This document shows positions 59,995 to 64,000 of a stretch of DNA of 64,000 bases, one piece after another. The DNA comes from Nicotiana tabacum. Taxonomy: Eukaryota; Streptophyta; Magnoliopsida; Solanales; Solanaceae. The DNA lies in assembly GCF_000715075.1 (NCBI RefSeq), contig NC_134082.1, positions 138,558,948 through 138,622,947 of the forward strand, read 5' to 3'. Positions within the stretch are counted from its first letter, which is position 1. Each line of letters opens with the position of its first letter. The notes below the pieces were generated by a model. The model made no database searches, was not told the origin of the DNA, and saw only the letters and a list, made by a program, of their open reading frames with translations. The position numbers were made by a program, and so were the translations under genes.

Positions 59995-62668
59995 TGTTAC
60001 ACCCTATGTTTTCGTATGTTAGAGTATCCGTAAGTTAATTGATGTAAGCTCAGAAATGATATCAACTTTGAAAGTGCGTAAAGTAAGTTAATCCTTTTAT
60101 AATGGAGGTTACAAATATTTATGATCATGAATAACGAGTACCAAAAGGGTTGGAAAGCTTACGCGCTAAATGAATTAAAGAAAATAAGTTTCGTATAATG
60201 TCGACAAGCTTGGAATGTTATAACCTATACTTTTGGGGTGATACAAGGGTGATTAACATGATGATTAGGTTATGTTATGATTTATTTTAGTCGTATGATA
60301 GTCGTGTTTTATATTTTTAAGTCAAGCAAGTTGTGGAACAAAAGTTGGAAAAGGTCATCACAAGTTACATTCAAAAATGAGTTGAAACTTAGGTTAAATG
60401 TAGCTGAGCTTTTCTCCCAACATACTTTGAATCAAGGGATGATCTACATATGCAATTTAATATCTATGAGTCTAGTTTTCAACTCATTAAATTTTTTATC
60501 AATACGATCTTGAATTATAGAGATATTCGCATTTTTGCTAGACTGCGCAACTAGTAGGTGCATCACCTACTTGCCAAAAAGAGAGGCCTAAACTAAGTCG
60601 GTCAAGAGGGGAATTTTAAGGGATTATAAACTCAGTTATTTCACCTATCTTTCCGAACAAGAAAACCTAATTGAACCCCTGCAACTGCTCCCCAAAAATC
60701 CCACACAAACCCTAGGGTATTCCGGGTGTTACGACGCGATTCTAGTGCTGAAAAGTCCGGACAGCTTGCTAGTTTCTCTTTCTCCTTCTTGTAGCCATGT
60801 TGAGGAACTTATTTTTGATGAAAAACGACCAGGTTTCGTGGGTTATACTCAGTAAAAGGTAAGTTTATGCTTATCCTTCCATTATCTATGCGTTTGCGAG
60901 TTGTAACTCGATCGTAAAGAATAGACCTAGCTAGTTTCGAAAGAATGGTATGATGTTTGTTCTTGTGTAATGGTTGGATGGTTGTAAACTTATTTTTAAG
61001 TTGAATTCATGGCTGGTTTATTGGATAAGAGGTATAATGATGTACTTTTGGTTGTATTTTCCAATTTGAAAGAAAAGACAAGTCGAAACGTGTTTAAGTA
61101 AACTGAAAAATTATTTTTGAGTTGATGAACTTGTGGGAATATTTTTGGGATGTTTCATGTTGCTATTGGGTTGTCTCTTTTACTACTATTTTTATGGAGT
61201 TGAGAGGATGAAGGTTGTGGAGATACACCACATAATGGCAAGGTTGTTTGTTGGTCGTTCGTCGTAACATTTTCGAGTTGGTTGACACTATTATGGTTTT
61301 CGTGTTGTGTATGAAGTGATAGGGGTATATTGGGCTGTTTTTGATTGTTTTGACTAGTGTGAAGTCATATATATAGGGGAGTTTCTGTCCATTTTATTGT
61401 AAAATAGGTTGTGGTCGATACATAATAGTTACGACGCTTAAACGATAACGAGAGTGTCATTTCTCTTATTGTAGACTAAGGAGCCATGAAATTGCATAGC
61501 TTGAGGTTGGGAAGAATATACAAGGTATGTTAAGGCACTTACTTCTTTATTTTGGCATGATCTAAAGTGACATGAACATAAACGGTATGCTAATTCATAA
61601 CGGATCTACTCCTAGAAACTAAGGTTGTCCATGTTGTTCTTTCCTTATAAAGTTATTCTAAATAAGTGTGTATGATCCTTAAATCTCACTAAGGTTCATA
61701 TTGATGGTAGGGATGTCCATAATATTAATGGAAGGTACAATGACCTTACATCACTCTGAAAGAGTTAGAACGTGATTCCATGAGTCGAGCATGCATTATA
61801 TATATGTATCTATTTTACTCTACCGACCCGCACTATAGTCGGCCGGGTATGGCACCTATTATGCAACCACTGATCAGTTGGGTTTACCGAGCTCCACGTG
61901 GCCGGGTATGATTCTACCGAGCCTTATGATGGCCGGGTACATTTTTACCGAGTCCTCTTTGAGGCCGGGTACGATATGATGATGATGATGCCCACAGAGG
62001 CGAATGTTTTTAAAAAGTTCATGTATATATATGTATTATGCATTTCATGTCAATAACCCCCAGAGGCACTCAGATGTTACAGGTTGTATCTCATCTATCT
62101 CTCTTTACATTATTGTTCTTGTTTATGCTTTCCTGCCTTGCATACTCGGTACTTTATTCGTACTGACGTCCCTTTTGCCCCGGGACGCTGCATGTCATGC
62201 CTGTAGGTCCAGATTGATAGGTTTACCGTCCTCCTAGTAGGATATCAGCTCAGCGAAGGTGTTGGTACACTCCACTTTCTCTAGAGTTGCCTAGTTGGTC
62301 AGTATGCTTTGGATATGTATTGATTGGTATGGCGGGGCCCTGTCCCGATATTTATGATTTTATGTACTCTTAGATGCTTGTAGACAGATGTCAGGTGTAG
62401 GGACACTTGTATGGCCCTGTCGGCCTATGTTTTGAGTTTACAAATGGTCATGTTGGCCTTATAGGCCCGTATGTCACATATATAAGTTTGTATATCATTT
62501 TGGGTCTTCATATGTTAAGTATTCCCTTATGTTTTATTCTTGTTATCTCATGACCGGTTTTATGGCTCATTTACTCATGATAGTATGATAAGAAAGATAT
62601 GTTACGTTGGTATTCGGTTGAGTAAAGCATCGGGTGCCCGTCGCGGCCCTCTGATTCGGGTCGTGACA
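59995..62668 (+). repeat. 5' LTR of element I
   Basis: 2,674 bp from TGTTACACCC to GGGTCGTGACA, bordered by the primer site. It shares family blocks with LTRs D and E (TACTGACGTCCC, TATGGCGGGGCCCTGTCCC, GTATGGCC...GTCGGCC). No gene is supported; the frames at 60277-60513 and 62004-62237 lack any recognised feature. Confidence 0.88.
61820..61973 (+). repeat. Four-fold ACCGA...GGCCGGGTA repeat in the element I LTR
   Basis: Four blocks start with TACCGA and end with GGCCGGGTA, at about 61821-61849, 61884-61909, 61914-61939 and 61945-61972, with 10-20 variable bases between the two halves. Each half-pair is partly self-complementary (CCGA.. with ..CGG). Confidence 0.75.
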
Positions 62669-62672
62669 AAAG

Positions 62673-62684
62673 TGGTATCAGAGC
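62673..62684 (+). other. Primer binding site of element I (initiator tRNA-Met type)
   Basis: TGGTATCAGAGC four bases after the LTR end, the same as in element E. Confidence 0.9.
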
Positions 62685-64000
62685 AGTTCTGTCCTAGGGA
62701 TTCTACAAGCCGTGTCTAGTAGAGTCTTGTTTATGGGTGTGTAGTGCACCACACTTATAAGCAGGAGGCTACAGGGCATTTAGGACTGTCACTCTTTCTT
62801 CTTATTCTAGAACGTGTGGTAGAGCTCTGTTGTAAGAATTCAAACTCCTAAATTCGACTTTAGTCGTAATACAACGATACCTACATTTAAAAAGATGGTT
62901 GGTAAAACATTGTATGTGGCTGTGAAAGAGTTGAGTTAGAGGAGCTCGATTTTGCATGATGCATATGATGGGTAAATATAAGGTCTTCAGTAGATCATGT
63001 GTGTACTAAGAAGTGTAAGCTTCTCGATAAGGATCCTTAAGGCAAAGAATATCTATCCACCCCTAAAGGCAATGGAAGATTCAAAATATAGATACAAGCT
63101 TCAACAAGTAAAAGGAGCAAGATGGGAAGGGTACAAGGCACCTAGTTAATAAAGATTATCGGTATTTTCATCTCTGGTAGAAAAATATATGCATTGTAAG
63201 TTACCCTCAACAGTAACAGAGGTATGTATAATTGACCATACCCATCTCAGTAATACCCTATTGGGGGCTAACATGTGTAGATTAAGAAAAGGACGAGATA
63301 TCAGGATCCGGTTGGGGTTAGGATAACCCATAATGGTGAATTGATTGTTTGTGTTAGTTGACAATTTTCTGAAGCATAATGCAAATGTGCTAATAAATTT
63401 CCTTGTGAGATACCCAGATGGCGCACTCTAAAATAGTACAGCTAGATATGAGTATTATAAAGATAGCCACTGGAAGCCTTGAAGGGATAAATATTACCTT
63501 AGCATGGCTCGTGTCCCTAGGAGAGAGAATTTTAGGCATCCCGAAGAGCCAGTGAGATGAAGCAAGGGGAGCTAAAAGCAAAAGAATGTCTTGTTGATGT
63601 TTTCAGAATAAAGTGATAGACATAAATGTTAGTAGGAAAATAAGAATAGAGTTAATGAAGAATTATGAGTAAGATGTCCACATGGATGACAACGGTGGAA
63701 AACAATGATGATGAAAATGACAGAATTATAGAGTCTATAGTTAAGTGAAGGAAAAAGATGAGAGGTGACAGGCCTTGAAACAACAAAGGAGTATAGGCCA
63801 TAAAGTCATATCTTCTTTTCGAGAAATAAGTTCGCAACTCTAACGCGAATACCAGCAGGAAAAGATATACCCCCAGAGTAGTAGAAATCAGTATGGGCTG
63901 GTAAACAAGATAAACTAAAAGTGAACTAGGGACTAAATGATATAATAATAGTCGGCATCATGAGAATTTCAGAGGTTGCGTTCCGGCGATAATAGAATGG
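62685..64000 (+). other. Interior start of element I, no coding domain seen
   Basis: 1.3 kb, purine-rich, matching 41500-42750 in reverse complement: for example AAGTGTAAGC with GATCATGTGTGTACTAAG, and GAAGAGCCAGTG near 63540. A gag frame would be expected to have begun within this distance, but none is recognisable. The three short minus-strand open frames here are unsupported. Confidence 0.65.

Larger units (their letters stand above)
59995..64000 (+). mobile_element. Element I: gypsy retrotransposon with non-coding interior, right side outside window
   Basis: It is inserted in E' after TATCACATT; the undisturbed sequence at 41770 reads TATCACATCCTACTC, which fixes the target. It has a complete 5' LTR, a Met primer site, and 1.3 kb of interior. 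The interior is purine-rich, matches element E in reverse complement and shows no gag, RT or integrase. Confidence 0.82.

Overview
This window looks like repetitive nuclear DNA from a flowering plant. The retroelement families and their primer sites and LTR ends resemble those of Solanaceae such as Nicotiana or Solanum, but that placement rests on recall and was not searched. I found no host protein gene, rRNA, tRNA gene, CRISPR array or bacterial signal. Almost every base can be assigned to nested, mostly dead transposable elements.

Layout. (A) 1-13308, minus strand: a Tat-lineage (Ogre-like) Ty3/gypsy element. From its 3' to 5' end it has a partial LTR, a polypurine tract, a 3' UTR with a ~93-bp minisatellite, integrase, a second RNase H, RT-RNase H, protease, gag, and the extra ORF1 upstream of gag. 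Its 5' end is lost. (B) 13309-19840, minus: a smaller Tat-type element with gag-protease, no RT or integrase, and a gene on the opposite strand. (C) 19841-about 21500: a truncated Ogre-type LTR. (D) about 21500-22899: a truncated plus-strand gypsy LTR. (E) 22900-25505 and 40899-46984, minus: a gypsy element primed by initiator tRNA-Met, with no recognisable coding sequence. Its 5' LTR is split by (F), a 3,093-bp solo LTR at 43155-46247 with a perfect CTCAT target duplication.

(G1) 25506-40898: a hAT transposon inside E, with 8-bp target duplication and GC-rich ends. It is split by (H1) 27986-39535, a gag-protease-only Tat element like B, flanked by TAATG. Positions 46990-59994 repeat this nest as G2, H2 and E'. 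H2 sits at the same hAT site as H1, so the block from about 26661 to 46985 appears to have been duplicated in tandem (about 20 kb). (I) 59995-64000: a younger gypsy element inserted in E'. Its 2,674-bp 5' LTR, Met primer site and the start of a non-coding interior are visible.

How the parts relate. B, H1 and H2 keep gag and a protease-like domain but have no polymerase, so they must have depended on an autonomous relative. All three also carry a gene on the opposite strand, downstream of gag-pro. It has several GT-AG intron boundaries at matching positions in separate copies and, in H1 and H2, a candidate TATA box near the 3' LTR. This antisense gene and the order of events recorded in the duplicated nest are the most interesting content.
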